Positions 6,667 through 12,956 of a stretch of DNA of 25,856 bases are shown here, one piece after another; the first letter of the stretch is position 1; each line of letters starts with the position of its first letter. The notes below the pieces were generated by a model that made no database searches, was not told the DNA's origin, and saw nothing but the letters and a program-made list of their open reading frames with translations. Source of the DNA: Dehalococcoidia bacterium (GTDB lineage: Bacteria; Chloroflexota; Dehalococcoidia; SZUA-161); assembly GCA_030619685.1 (NCBI GenBank), contig JAUXAX010000027.1, forward strand, positions 1 through 25,856. The letters run 5' to 3'. Both the position numbers and the translations under genes were made by a program.

Positions 6667-7086
6667 TCAGATGGACTGCCTTTGCCAGCGTTCTGAGGGG
6701 CGGATGAGAACTATGTGTGCGGTGACTCCAACTCCCACTACAATCAAGACGATTCTGACTGGAAGCATATCGACTGCAAAAGCGGCTGAGCATCCTATCG
6801 TTGCCCAAAGGAAGACAATGAACAACGCTTTCAGTTTCAGCGGCATTCCCTTCCCTTCTCGGTAGTCCTTGATGACTTTCCCAAACAACCTGTTGCCCAG
6901 GAGCCAATTGCTGAACCTTTCTGAACTCCTAGCATAGCAAGCAGCAGCCAATAGAAGGAAGGGAGTAGTAGGTAAAATGGGTAATAATATTCCGAGGATT
7001 GCAAGCCCAATAAAGATGGTTCCTGCAATGATGAGAAGCTTTTTACCCAAGTTGCCTACTATTCGTCTCTTTATGATGTTTCCCAT
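6667..7086 (-). CDS. DUF454 family inner-membrane protein (YbaN-like)
   Basis: This 139-residue membrane protein has about three or four helices. The family hallmark GILLPILPTTPFLLLAAACY-ARSS is at residues ~32-55, followed by a GNRLFGKVIKDYREGKGMP loop and a further hydrophobic pair near 85-125. DUF454/YbaN proteins are small inner-membrane proteins with no established function. Its promoter at 7102-7130 puts the expected transcript start only ~9 nt before the ATG, with no Shine-Dalgarno sequence, so translation is probably leaderless or nearly so. Base composition is more AT-rich than the metabolic genes at the right of the window. Confidence 0.85.
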   Translation of the reverse strand: MGNIIKRRIVGNLGKKLLIIAGTIFIGLAILGILLPILPTTPFLLLAAACYARSSERFSNWLLGNRLFGKVIKDYREGKGMPLKLKALFIVFLWATIGCSAAFAVDMLPVRIVLIVVGVGVTAHIVLIRPSERWQRQSI

Positions 7087-7101
7087 TGTCCGTTGATCAA
7101 C

Positions 7102-7130
7102 TTTATACTGTTCTCCTCGCTTCCTGTCAA
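7102..7130 (-). promoter_or_regulatory. Promoter of the DUF454 gene
   Basis: Minus-strand TTGACA (7130-7125) and TATAAA (7107-7102) are 17 bp apart, 15 bp from the ATG. The perfect 10-bp palindrome GTTGATCAAC (7092-7101) fills the gap between the -10 and the start codon and could be an operator. Confidence 0.7.
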
Positions 7131-7140
7131 GACTACCACA

Positions 7141-7178
7141 CCGGCAATTATGGCAAGGCAGAGGGGATCGTGGGGAGG
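7141..7178 (+). repeat. Dispersed ~40-bp repeat, copy B
   Basis: GGCAATTATGGCAAGGCAGA, then GGGGATCGTGGGGAGG. It is the best match to copies A (6611) and C (8809). It sits in the gap between the methyltransferase and DUF454 genes. Confidence 0.55.
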
Positions 7179-7218
7179 TTAGGCACTGTAGTCACATACG
7201 TCTAGCTTTATGCTGTAC

Positions 7219-7923
7219 TCATATCTTTGTACCCTTTAAATATAACCAGTTTTTAAGAAGTTGAACTTCACGTACTTGAAAACCTGCACCTTCTACAAGG
7301 TGAGCAAGTTCATCAGGAGAAAGCTTGTCCCGAAAGTAAGGTGGTGGCATGCCAAACCTTTCGAGGTATCTTGTGGCTGTTCTTATCATGTCAGACTCTT
7401 TCCTACCGTAATTAGTGAAGGACGCAATAAGCAATGTCCCCCCGTTTTTTGAAATCCTGTGACTTTCTCGAAGTGTATCATGAGGATACTCTATAACGTG
7501 GATTAGATTAGCCATGAATACTGTATCGAATCTTCCCGATGGAAAAGACGTGTGATAGCAATCAGCTTTTCGTACAGCCACATTCTTAAATCTCCTCAGT
7601 CGTATTGTTGCCATCTCTAACATCTCATCAGAAAGGTCAGTGGCTATGATATGTTCTGCATTCTTGGCTATTGCTTTGGTGAATTGTCCTGTTCCGCATC
7701 CAAATTCTATTACTTCTTGCAGGTCACGTTCTCCTTTCAATCTCTTGACAAGTGTTTGAATAGAACTCTTTCCAGCAACGTACTCTTGGTCATCCTCGAA
7801 AGATTGAGCAAACCTGCTCCAGTATTCTTCTTTCCGCTCTACAGTTTCCCCTTCTTCATGATTGCCTCCCTTCCATAGCCCGTGCTTGAGTCTGTTCTCT
7901 CGGCTAGAGTCATACACGTTCAT
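7219..7923 (-). CDS. Class I SAM-dependent methyltransferase
   Basis: This 234-residue protein has a Rossmann-type methyltransferase fold. Motif I VIEFGCGTGQ is at residues 71-80, the acidic residue binding the SAM ribose is Asp96 in HIIATDLSDEML, a post-II KADCYHTSFPSGRFDTVFM segment follows, and motif LLIASFTNYG comes later. It resembles the Methyltransf_11/25 group that acts on small molecules, lipids or quinones; the substrate cannot be read. Its start codon lies inside the 3' end of the SDR gene (14-bp overlap), so the two are co-transcribed and probably translationally coupled. GAGG precedes the ATG by 9 nt. The AT-rich composition suggests acquisition by transfer, but this is only an impression. 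Confidence 0.85.
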   Translation of the reverse strand: MNVYDSSRENRLKHGLWKGGNHEEGETVERKEEYWSRFAQSFEDDQEYVAGKSSIQTLVKRLKGERDLQEVIEFGCGTGQFTKAIAKNAEHIIATDLSDEMLEMATIRLRRFKNVAVRKADCYHTSFPSGRFDTVFMANLIHVIEYPHDTLRESHRISKNGGTLLIASFTNYGRKESDMIRTATRYLERFGMPPPYFRDKLSPDELAHLVEGAGFQVREVQLLKNWLYLKGTKI

Positions 7924-8698
7924 GCTGCGACCTCACGATTTTTGTGACTGCACTCCTTGGAGCAACTCTGGCAAGCAATGGCGCAAATTTGTATATTAGA
8001 CCAGGAATAGCAATGACTTTCCCTCTTCTTAGAGCCTTATAACCAGCCTCAGCAACCGTGGCAGCATCCATCATTTTACGCTTTCCTACTTTGGTGTTTT
8101 CCATATTTGCCCTCTTATGGAATAAAGTTTTTGCTAGACCTGGGCAAAGGCAGGTAACGCTGACACCAGTTCCTTGCAGTTCGTTTGCCAAAGCCTCGGA
8201 GAAATGCAAGACCAAAGACTTGGTAGCGCAATAGACAGACTCTAGTGGAGTGGATAGAAAAGAGCACACAGAAGCTACGTTCAATATGCTGCCTGACCCA
8301 TTGTCTACCATTCCTTTTAGGAAAAGTTTGGTCAAATGTATCAGTGAAGTAGCGTTCACCTGAATCATTCTTAGTTCTTCTTGTAAGTCTGTTTCGGAAA
8401 ACATGCCGTAGACGCCAAAACCTGCATTGTTGACAAGTACATCTACGTTGATATCTTCCTTTTCAAGTTCAGAGAATATCTCTTGCGGCGCCCTGGGATC
8501 GGACAAGTCCTTGGGCAAAACCCTTACAGTCGTTCCATATTTGTTCTCAATCTCCGTCTTCAACTCCTCAAGTCTGTCTTGACTCCTTGCCACCACTACT
8601 AGGTTCTTACCGTCCTTTGCGAGCAGCTTTGCAAGCTCATAGCCGATTCCACTCGAAGCTCCTGTTACCAAGGCATATCTATCCTTATTGCCTATCAT
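7910..8698 (-). CDS. Short-chain dehydrogenase/reductase
   Basis: This 262-residue classical SDR has the cofactor motif TGASSGIG at 12-19, NNAG at 90-93, catalytic Ser143 and YCATK (Tyr156, Lys160). Arg38 in VVVARSQDRLEEL follows strand 2 and favours NADP(H). The C-terminal tail is longer than a minimal SDR, ends in hydrophobic and basic residues (IYKFAPLLARVAPRSAVTK), and resembles lipid or sterol-type SDRs that touch membranes. The frame is open to an ATG at 8740, but ATG 8698 has AGGAGGG five bases upstream and begins just before the first beta strand, so it is preferred. It overlaps the methyltransferase gene, and a joint small-molecule or lipid modification is plausible. Confidence 0.88.
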   Translation of the reverse strand: MIGNKDRYALVTGASSGIGYELAKLLAKDGKNLVVVARSQDRLEELKTEIENKYGTTVRVLPKDLSDPRAPQEIFSELEKEDINVDVLVNNAGFGVYGMFSETDLQEELRMIQVNATSLIHLTKLFLKGMVDNGSGSILNVASVCSFLSTPLESVYCATKSLVLHFSEALANELQGTGVSVTCLCPGLAKTLFHKRANMENTKVGKRKMMDAATVAEAGYKALRRGKVIAIPGLIYKFAPLLARVAPRSAVTKIVRSQHERV

Positions 8699-8808
8699 GG
8701 TTTCCCTCCTTAGCTCAGTCATTTGGTTTACTAAACACATGACTAGCTATTACGACATTCATTGGCGATAACACATGATACCACGGGAAGTCAAGAAAGC
8801 AACGGAAA

Positions 8809-8850
8809 GATGGCAATTCTGGCAAGGCAGAGGGGGTTCTAGCGATGGGT
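8809..8850 (+). repeat. Dispersed ~40-bp repeat, copy C
   Basis: GATGGCAATTCTGGCAAGGC then AGAGGGGG. It shares GGCAATT-TGGCAAGGCAGAGGGG with copy B. It lies right after the 3' end of the SnoaL-like remnant. Confidence 0.5.
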
Positions 8851-8855
8851 GGTAC

Positions 8856-9065
8856 TTATTCCTCACCCCATGCCTTCTTCAAGGTTGATGTATCGGATAT
8901 ATAGTCGCAAACTCGAACAGCCTTGAAGTTCCTAGCATCAATAACAGTGACACCATCAATCTTGAAGTCTTTTCCCTCTTTGTTAGTCAAAGAGACAGTC
9001 CACTCAGCCGTAGCGACGTTTGTCGCAGTGAATGAAAACGTTATGTGAAAAGTGGGCTTTGACAT
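8856..9065 (-). pseudogene. SnoaL/NTF2-like remnant (C-terminal half)
   Basis: The 69-residue frame matches the last half of SnoaL-like proteins: AEWTVSLTNKEGKDFKIDGV then VIDARNFKAVRVCDYISDTSTL. Intact members have about 110-140 residues, with an N-terminal helix pair missing here. The upstream frame stays open for about 20 codons but shows no family sequence. It is most simply a truncated gene; a short functional ORF cannot be excluded. The next 350 bp (9066-9422) hold only weak open frames and nothing I can name. Confidence 0.5.
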
Positions 9066-9422
9066 TTGGCGTTTTGTGGCGTTAACCTTGGCTATACAAA
9101 GTGTTAAGTGGAAAAGCGGAAGCTAATGGAAGCTGAAAAGGTGTTAAGCATAACAATGAAGCTAGCCGAACGCAGAAAAGCTAAGCATTTGCTAACAATT
9201 CAAGTGGTAGACCTAACTGGACAATATCAAGAACTTTCAGCCTGGCATTTAGCCTCTAGCTGGTTGTCCAACAAAATGCACAAATGTTGAGCCGATTGCA
9301 CCAAATGGACGAAAGTTCAATGGTCAGCGTTATGGCTCGGGCAGCAGCCGTCCCCACTGCAATGAGCGCGGCGTCGCAGCGCCGTTCGTTATCTCAGCAA
9401 GGATAGGGGTCCGACTCCACCC

Positions 9423-9620
9423 CTATTTGACTTCTGATTCTCCGGCCCCATTCCTATCTGCAACCAGCGGATAATCATCTGGCCCATAGATAAGGTCGAC
9501 AAACTTCTTTGCTTTGATCACCACACTCCCGATGCATCGTGCCTCGTTGAAGCAGGGGATGGCGGCGACGATCTTCGGCTTATACTTGAGGCGTTCCGAG
9601 CCTGACGACTCCTGGTTCAT
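9423..9620 (-). pseudogene. Glycosyltransferase family 2 remnant (N-terminus only)
   Basis: The 65-residue frame begins like a dolichol-phosphate-mannose-type GT2 enzyme: KIVAAIPCFNEARCIGSVV then KAKKFVDLIYGPDD. After the first strand and helix the sequence stops matching, and the frame ends after ~20 unrelated residues. The rest of the catalytic domain (DxD and later motifs) is absent. Full enzymes have ~220-400 residues. This is a truncated relic. Confidence 0.65.
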
Positions 9621-9736
9621 AGTTGCCTTTCCCCTTCCTTAAGCACTATCGCCAGAATTGAAATACAGTGTAGCACAGGGTAGTCAATTTCACAACATAC
9701 CGTTATGCAGTGTCCACATCTGTGAGGGAAGTGTTC

Positions 9737-9886
9737 TTAAGGAAAGTACTCGAATATCTCAACCTGGGAGACTGTCTCCTCGCCCCGTGTTATGACTGTG
9801 GTTGGCGACTTGTATTCTAGCTTATAGTGCTCCAGCTTTTCGAGGGGCACCGGGCTTACGCAGGAGTCTCTCCCCACGATCCTGTA
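9737..9886 (-). pseudogene. Probable STT3/AglB-like glycosyltransferase C-terminal remnant
   Basis: An open 49-residue frame without a start codon ends at a TAA (9739-9737). It reads YRIVGRDS, then PLEKLEHYKLEYKSPTT and VSQVEIFEYFP. The pattern HYRLVYESP followed by VKIFEYV closes many archaeal and Chloroflexota STT3-like membrane glycosyltransferases. Nothing of the membrane domain is present. It lies just upstream of the GT2 relic on the same strand, suggesting a former glycosylation locus. Identification is from remembered family endings and is tentative. Confidence 0.4.
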
Positions 9887-9951
9887 TTTTGAAGAGCATC
9901 AAGAAGGGCGTACGAACACAGGATGTGGTAAATGCTGTAAATATGACGAGG

Positions 9952-10280
9952 AAGGTTGGGATCAACGACTTGGCGCCTAGGATCCAAGCGCTGCGCCATC
10001 AAGAGGATCAGCTTGAAGCGGCGCGGTGGGACATGGAGGAATCGCTTGCTCAGCGCAGAATAAAGCTGGCAGACGCTGAGGTTGTGAGGAGTTACGTGGA
10101 CAATCTGAGAGATGTGTTGTCTAAGAGTCCGCTAATGGAGCAAAAGGCCTTTATCCGGAGCTTCGTGAAGGAAATCAAGGTGACGGGGAAGGAGGTGCTC
10201 CTGACGTATACGGTACCTCTGTCACCTGATGGGATTTCCCAGGGGCTGGCAGAGGTTCTTGATACTGTAGGGTGTGGTAG
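9952..10280 (+). pseudogene. Large serine recombinase remnant (C-terminal coiled coil and tail)
   Basis: The frame reads INDLAPRIQALRHQEDQLEA, then a Glu/Arg-rich coiled coil, YVDNLRDVL, QKAFIRSFVKEIKVTG and LLTYTVPLSPDG. This is the usual end of recombinase-family (large serine integrase) proteins: a linker coiled coil, then the FIRSFVKEIxVTG and YTxP tail. The N-terminal resolvase catalytic domain and zinc ribbon (about 300 or more residues) are missing. The open frame continues across the antisense of tRNA-Lys, which is a read-through artefact. The real homology ends at the 3' end of the tRNA. Confidence 0.75.
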
Positions 10281-10351
10281 GGCGCGCGGGACTCGAACCC
10301 ACAACCCACTGATTAAGAGTCAGTTGCTCTGCCAAATTGAGCTAGCGCCCC
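10275..10351 (-). tRNA. tRNA-Lys (anticodon CTT)
   Basis: A full cloverleaf is seen: acceptor GGGGCGC with GCGCCCT (a G-U at the first pair), D stem GCTC/GAGC, anticodon stem ACTGA/TCAGT around loop CTCTTAA, and T stem GTGGG/CCCGC around TTCGAGT. The discriminator is A and CCA is encoded (10277-10275). The serine recombinase relic abuts its 3' end. Confidence 0.93.
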
Positions 10352-10372
10352 TTTTTGCAACTACCGTGCGTA

Positions 10373-10402
10373 ATTCTAACACCTATCTGCTAACTGTGGC
10401 AA
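10373..10402 (-). promoter_or_regulatory. Promoter of tRNA-Lys
   Basis: Minus-strand TTGCCA (10402-10397) and TAGAAT (10378-10373) are 18 bp apart, 22 bp before the tRNA 5' end. Confidence 0.55.
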
Positions 10403-10428
10403 GTGGCGGCTGTTGACCGACCTGAAGG

Positions 10429-11178
10429 CTAGGTCAAACCTTCAACAAAGGCCTTGACGTTCCTTCCCAGCACAGCATGGTTGTAGCCGCCTTCGAGGAC
10501 GCCATACCTTCTTCCCCGGCAGACCCTCTCAGAGAATTCCTTTACCATCTGCCCGATGGTAAGATAGTCCTCAGTTTTCAGTTGCCCTCCCCAATCCTCC
10601 TCGTGTCGGTCAAAACCAGCGGAGACAGCAATTATGTCTGCCCTCTGATTGCTCAGGAAGTGCGAGATGGTGTCCACAAACCCCTGTCTTCCCCTGTCCT
10701 CCGGATGGAAGTATGTTATCTCAGGCATGCTGCCGCAGATATTCTCTGTGCCATCTCCGAAATGGAGGTCTATATCCAGTATCACTGCCGCGCTGATAAT
10801 GCCTTCCTGCCTGAGCTTGGCTATGGAGATGGCTACATTGTTGAAGAAGCAGAATCCCCAGCAGTGGTCCGGGCTGGCATGATGCCCGGGCGGCCTTATG
10901 AGTCCGAAGGCAAGCTCTCCGCGCACAGCCAGCTCAGCTGCCTTGATGGCTCCCCCTGCTGCCAGCAGAGCGAGCTCATATGTCTCTGGCGATCTCTGAA
11001 TACTTGCAATGTGCCAGTTGGAGTGGGCGAGCTCTATATCGGTGGTAGATGCTGGCTCCGGGGCAGTCAGCTCGAACTGAGGCGAGACCTCTTTCAATAT
11101 GCTCTCCATGCGACCGGCCTTGGCGGCAGGGTCGCTGGCATAAACCTCCTCATATCGCGGATGGTAGACTATCTTCAT
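10429..11178 (-). CDS. Histone deacetylase superfamily protein (AcuC/HDAC-like)
   Basis: This 249-residue arginase-fold deacylase has the HDAC signature residues: RPPGHH (95-100), zinc ligands Asp137 and His139 in DIDLHFGDGT, the third ligand Asp190 in VSAGFDRH, and the catalytic Tyr232 in LEGGYN. Bacterial members remove acetyl groups from lysines (AcuC) or from polyamines and other amides. It is shorter than the usual ~300-370 residues; loops around residues 150-175 appear reduced, but no key residue is missing. It is the last gene of a three-gene operon, 6 bp after a macro-domain gene, which suggests coupling of deacylation with ADP-ribose metabolism. Confidence 0.9.
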   Translation of the reverse strand: MKIVYHPRYEEVYASDPAAKAGRMESILKEVSPQFELTAPEPASTTDIELAHSNWHIASIQRSPETYELALLAAGGAIKAAELAVRGELAFGLIRPPGHHASPDHCWGFCFFNNVAISIAKLRQEGIISAAVILDIDLHFGDGTENICGSMPEITYFHPEDRGRQGFVDTISHFLSNQRADIIAVSAGFDRHEEDWGGQLKTEDYLTIGQMVKEFSERVCRGRRYGVLEGGYNHAVLGRNVKAFVEGLT

Positions 11179-11184
11179 AAGAGG

Positions 11185-11739
11185 CTATCCCCGCTTAGAC
11201 GCCAGTCCTCGAAGGGACTCTGAATAGATGCGGTGGGTTGCGGAGTCGAAGAGAACGAAGACCACCTCTGCCAGCGACTCGTCCTGACTAAGGAAATCGA
11301 TGACCGTCTGCAGGGCGACCCTGGCCGCAGGCTGGACCGGATATCCATAGGCGCCGGTGCTTATCGAAGGAAAGGAGATACTTTTCAAGCCTCGCTCGAC
11401 TGCCAGCTTCAGGCTCTCGCGGTAGGCACTGGCTAGAAGATCGGCCTCCCCCCTGGTGCCGCCATGCCACACAGGACCTACGGTGTGAATAACATGGCGT
11501 GCCCTAAGCTTGCCCCCTGTGGTGATAACCGCCTCGCCTGTAGGTAGCCGTCCCCTTTCCGCACGTATTTGCCGGCACTCCTCGAGGATGGCTGGCCCTC
11601 CTGCTCGATGGATAGCACCGTCCACGCCACCACCGCCCATAAGGCTGGGGTTGGCAGCATTAACTATGGCATCGGTTGCCTGCCCGGTGATGTCGCCTTG
11701 AACAATGGAGAGCCTGGTCTTGTTGATAGCCAGCTCCAT
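11185..11739 (-). CDS. Macro domain protein (O-acetyl-ADP-ribose deacetylase type)
   Basis: This 184-residue single macro domain carries QGDIT (14-18), VNAANPSLMGGGGVDGAIHR (26-45), PTGEAVITTGGKL (66-78), HTVGPVW and SISTGAYGYP (126-134). These residues form the ADP-ribose pocket, and the full MacroD/YmdB-type set (NAAN, GGGGVD) is kept. Such enzymes hydrolyse O-acetyl-ADP-ribose and mono-ADP-ribose on proteins. The start ATG is 2 bp after the stop of the upstream unknown gene, whose last codons supply AAGGA. HDAC follows after 6 bp, so all three are one transcript. A sirtuin would normally make O-acetyl-ADP-ribose; none is in the window. Confidence 0.92.
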   Translation of the reverse strand: MELAINKTRLSIVQGDITGQATDAIVNAANPSLMGGGGVDGAIHRAGGPAILEECRQIRAERGRLPTGEAVITTGGKLRARHVIHTVGPVWHGGTRGEADLLASAYRESLKLAVERGLKSISFPSISTGAYGYPVQPAARVALQTVIDFLSQDESLAEVVFVLFDSATHRIYSESLRGLASKRG

Positions 11740-11741
11740 GC

Positions 11742-12401
11742 CTATTCCTTTGAATCCTTATCCGTAGAATCCTTCTCAGTTGGGGTTTCAAGCTCCTCCT
11801 CGCGGGCTCTAATCCAGCGCTTGATTTCATCCAGGCCGGGTGGAGCAACGTAGAATACTTCTATGTCCGTGGGAAACTGAACCTGATGGCCTTCCCTCAT
11901 CAGCAATATCCCGATATCTTCCTCTTTCAAGGTCTCGTCTATTCTCTTTGCCATGTCCTCGTTCCTTCTCGAGCGAACCTCTAAATACGATTCATAGACC
12001 TTGACAAGCACCTTCTGGTTCTGTAGACCGACTGCCAAACATCTGCTCCAGTCCATGAACTCCATTAGCAGCTCGATATCTTCGATTGGCTGGATCTCGG
12101 CACCCTTGTCCAACCTGGCTCTAACAATTTGATAGCTTGCGCTGTTCAGCTCCTCGATGACTTTGCCTCCTTCTTCTCCACCCACCGGTACTAACTCATG
12201 ATATACCTTGCTTACGCTGCCGAGTTTCGATTCCAGGTTAGCTACTTGAGCCTCGACCTCGTCCCAGTACTTACGAGCTTTTTCCACAAAATCGTCCTCA
12301 GGTTCGGGAGGGGAGAACAGAAGGGGCACAAAGAGCAGCCTCCTCCCCTTACTGTATTTCTCCACCGGAGGTTTCTCTATTTTACCCAGTTTTTTTGCCA
12401 T
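11742..12401 (-). CDS. Unrecognised soluble charged protein, first gene of macro-HDAC operon
   Basis: I do not recognise this 219-residue protein. It begins with a basic stretch, then RRLLFVPLLFSPPEPEDDFV, a predicted coiled-coil helix (YWDEVEAQVANLESKLG) and VYHELVPVGGEEGGKVIEEL. The centre is a long helical region (RARLDKGAEIQP and LLMEFMDWSRCLAVG). A conserved-looking core reads ILLMREGHQVQFPTDIEVFY before a Glu/Lys/Asp-rich tail of about 25 residues. There is no signal peptide or membrane helix. Its place at the head of the operon suggests a partner or target of the macro and HDAC enzymes, though that is only contextual. Confidence 0.75.
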   Translation of the reverse strand: MAKKLGKIEKPPVEKYSKGRRLLFVPLLFSPPEPEDDFVEKARKYWDEVEAQVANLESKLGSVSKVYHELVPVGGEEGGKVIEELNSASYQIVRARLDKGAEIQPIEDIELLMEFMDWSRCLAVGLQNQKVLVKVYESYLEVRSRRNEDMAKRIDETLKEEDIGILLMREGHQVQFPTDIEVFYVAPPGLDEIKRWIRAREEELETPTEKDSTDKDSKE

Positions 12402-12440
12402 GCTCTCACCCCGCTTTCCTCTTTGACTTCGGTCTCAACT

Positions 12441-12469
12441 AATATATCTGCCAGGCGGTCATTGGTCAA
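12441..12469 (-). promoter_or_regulatory. Promoter of the unknown-macro-HDAC operon
   Basis: Minus-strand TTGACC (12469-12464) and TATATT (12446-12441) are 17 bp apart, about 40 bp before the ATG at 12401. Confidence 0.6.
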
Positions 12470-12498
12470 TTGGCAGGCATTGCTTAGCTACACTGCCA

Positions 12499-12828
12499 CT
12501 ACCAGAAGTCGATGTTGAAGATGCACTCGGTTTCCCTGATAGTTTTTGCAATCTCACGCTTTATCGCCTCGTCAGCGATGGGCTCTACCTGTGATACCGG
12601 TAGTCCTGACTCGTTCTTCCCATCCTTCCAGGTCACAATATACCCCGGAACTATGGCATAGCCACAACTCCCCCCACCGCAGCAGGCGGATTCCACCTCG
12701 GACATTCCGATTACACAGAGGACTTCCCTGCCGTTATGCGGCAGTCTGAGTTCCTTGAGCGGAGTGTAGTACCCAGCCAACCCATGTACGTCTTGACCAA
12801 CTTCCAGATGAACATACTCGCTGCTCAT
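12499..12828 (-). CDS. Small conserved-looking protein with CCGGGSCGYAIVPGYI motif
   Basis: This 109-residue protein has no family I can name. A Cys-rich turn, ESACCGGGSCGYAIVPGYI (residues ~46-64), is followed by WKDGKNESGLPVSQVEPI and a C-terminal amphipathic helix ending in CIFNIDFW. The three clustered Cys could bind metal or an Fe-S centre, or form a disulfide. Its ATG overlaps the stop of the 41-residue ORF upstream (ATGA), which in turn follows a MaoC-like dehydratase gene, so all three are probably one transcript. A role beside the dehydratase in acyl-CoA metabolism is guesswork from position. Confidence 0.7.
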   Translation of the reverse strand: MSSEYVHLEVGQDVHGLAGYYTPLKELRLPHNGREVLCVIGMSEVESACCGGGSCGYAIVPGYIVTWKDGKNESGLPVSQVEPIADEAIKREIAKTIRETECIFNIDFW

Positions 12829-12950
12829 TTCACCTCCCGCCTGTGGTCTTGGCTTTGCTTTGGCCGCGGCTTATCCTTACGGGTCTTTGCCTGTTTCTTC
12901 TGCAGAAATCCCCTCATACGGAACCAGGACGGTGTACGATAACCTTTCAT
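12825..12950 (-). CDS. 41-residue very basic ORF bridging MaoC and Cys-motif genes
   Basis: The frame ATG (12950) to TGA (12825) encodes MKGYRTPSWFRMRGFLQKKQ, then a Lys/Arg-rich tail ending in DHRREVK. It has 15 Lys or Arg against 3 acidic residues. It starts 6 bp after the MaoC-like gene and its stop overlaps the next start as ATGA, typical of translational coupling. It may bind nucleic acid, may be a small subunit, or may only be a coupling ORF. No family is recognised and no clear ribosome binding site is seen. Confidence 0.5.
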   Translation of the reverse strand: MKGYRTPSWFRMRGFLQKKQAKTRKDKPRPKQSQDHRREVK

Positions 12951-12956
12951 AGCATA

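Noticed and set aside
9108..9290. 60-residue plus-strand frame
   Set aside because: No ribosome binding site, no family resemblance, and located in a degenerate region.
9300..9420. Possible integron attC site (CGTTATG and CGTTATC motifs around a GC-rich hairpin region)
   Set aside because: The TAACG motifs are direct rather than inverted, and no integrase or cassette structure is present.
10277..10416. C-terminal extension of the recombinase frame (RGTRTHNPLIKSQ)
   Set aside because: This is the antisense of tRNA-Lys, not protein sequence of the recombinase family.
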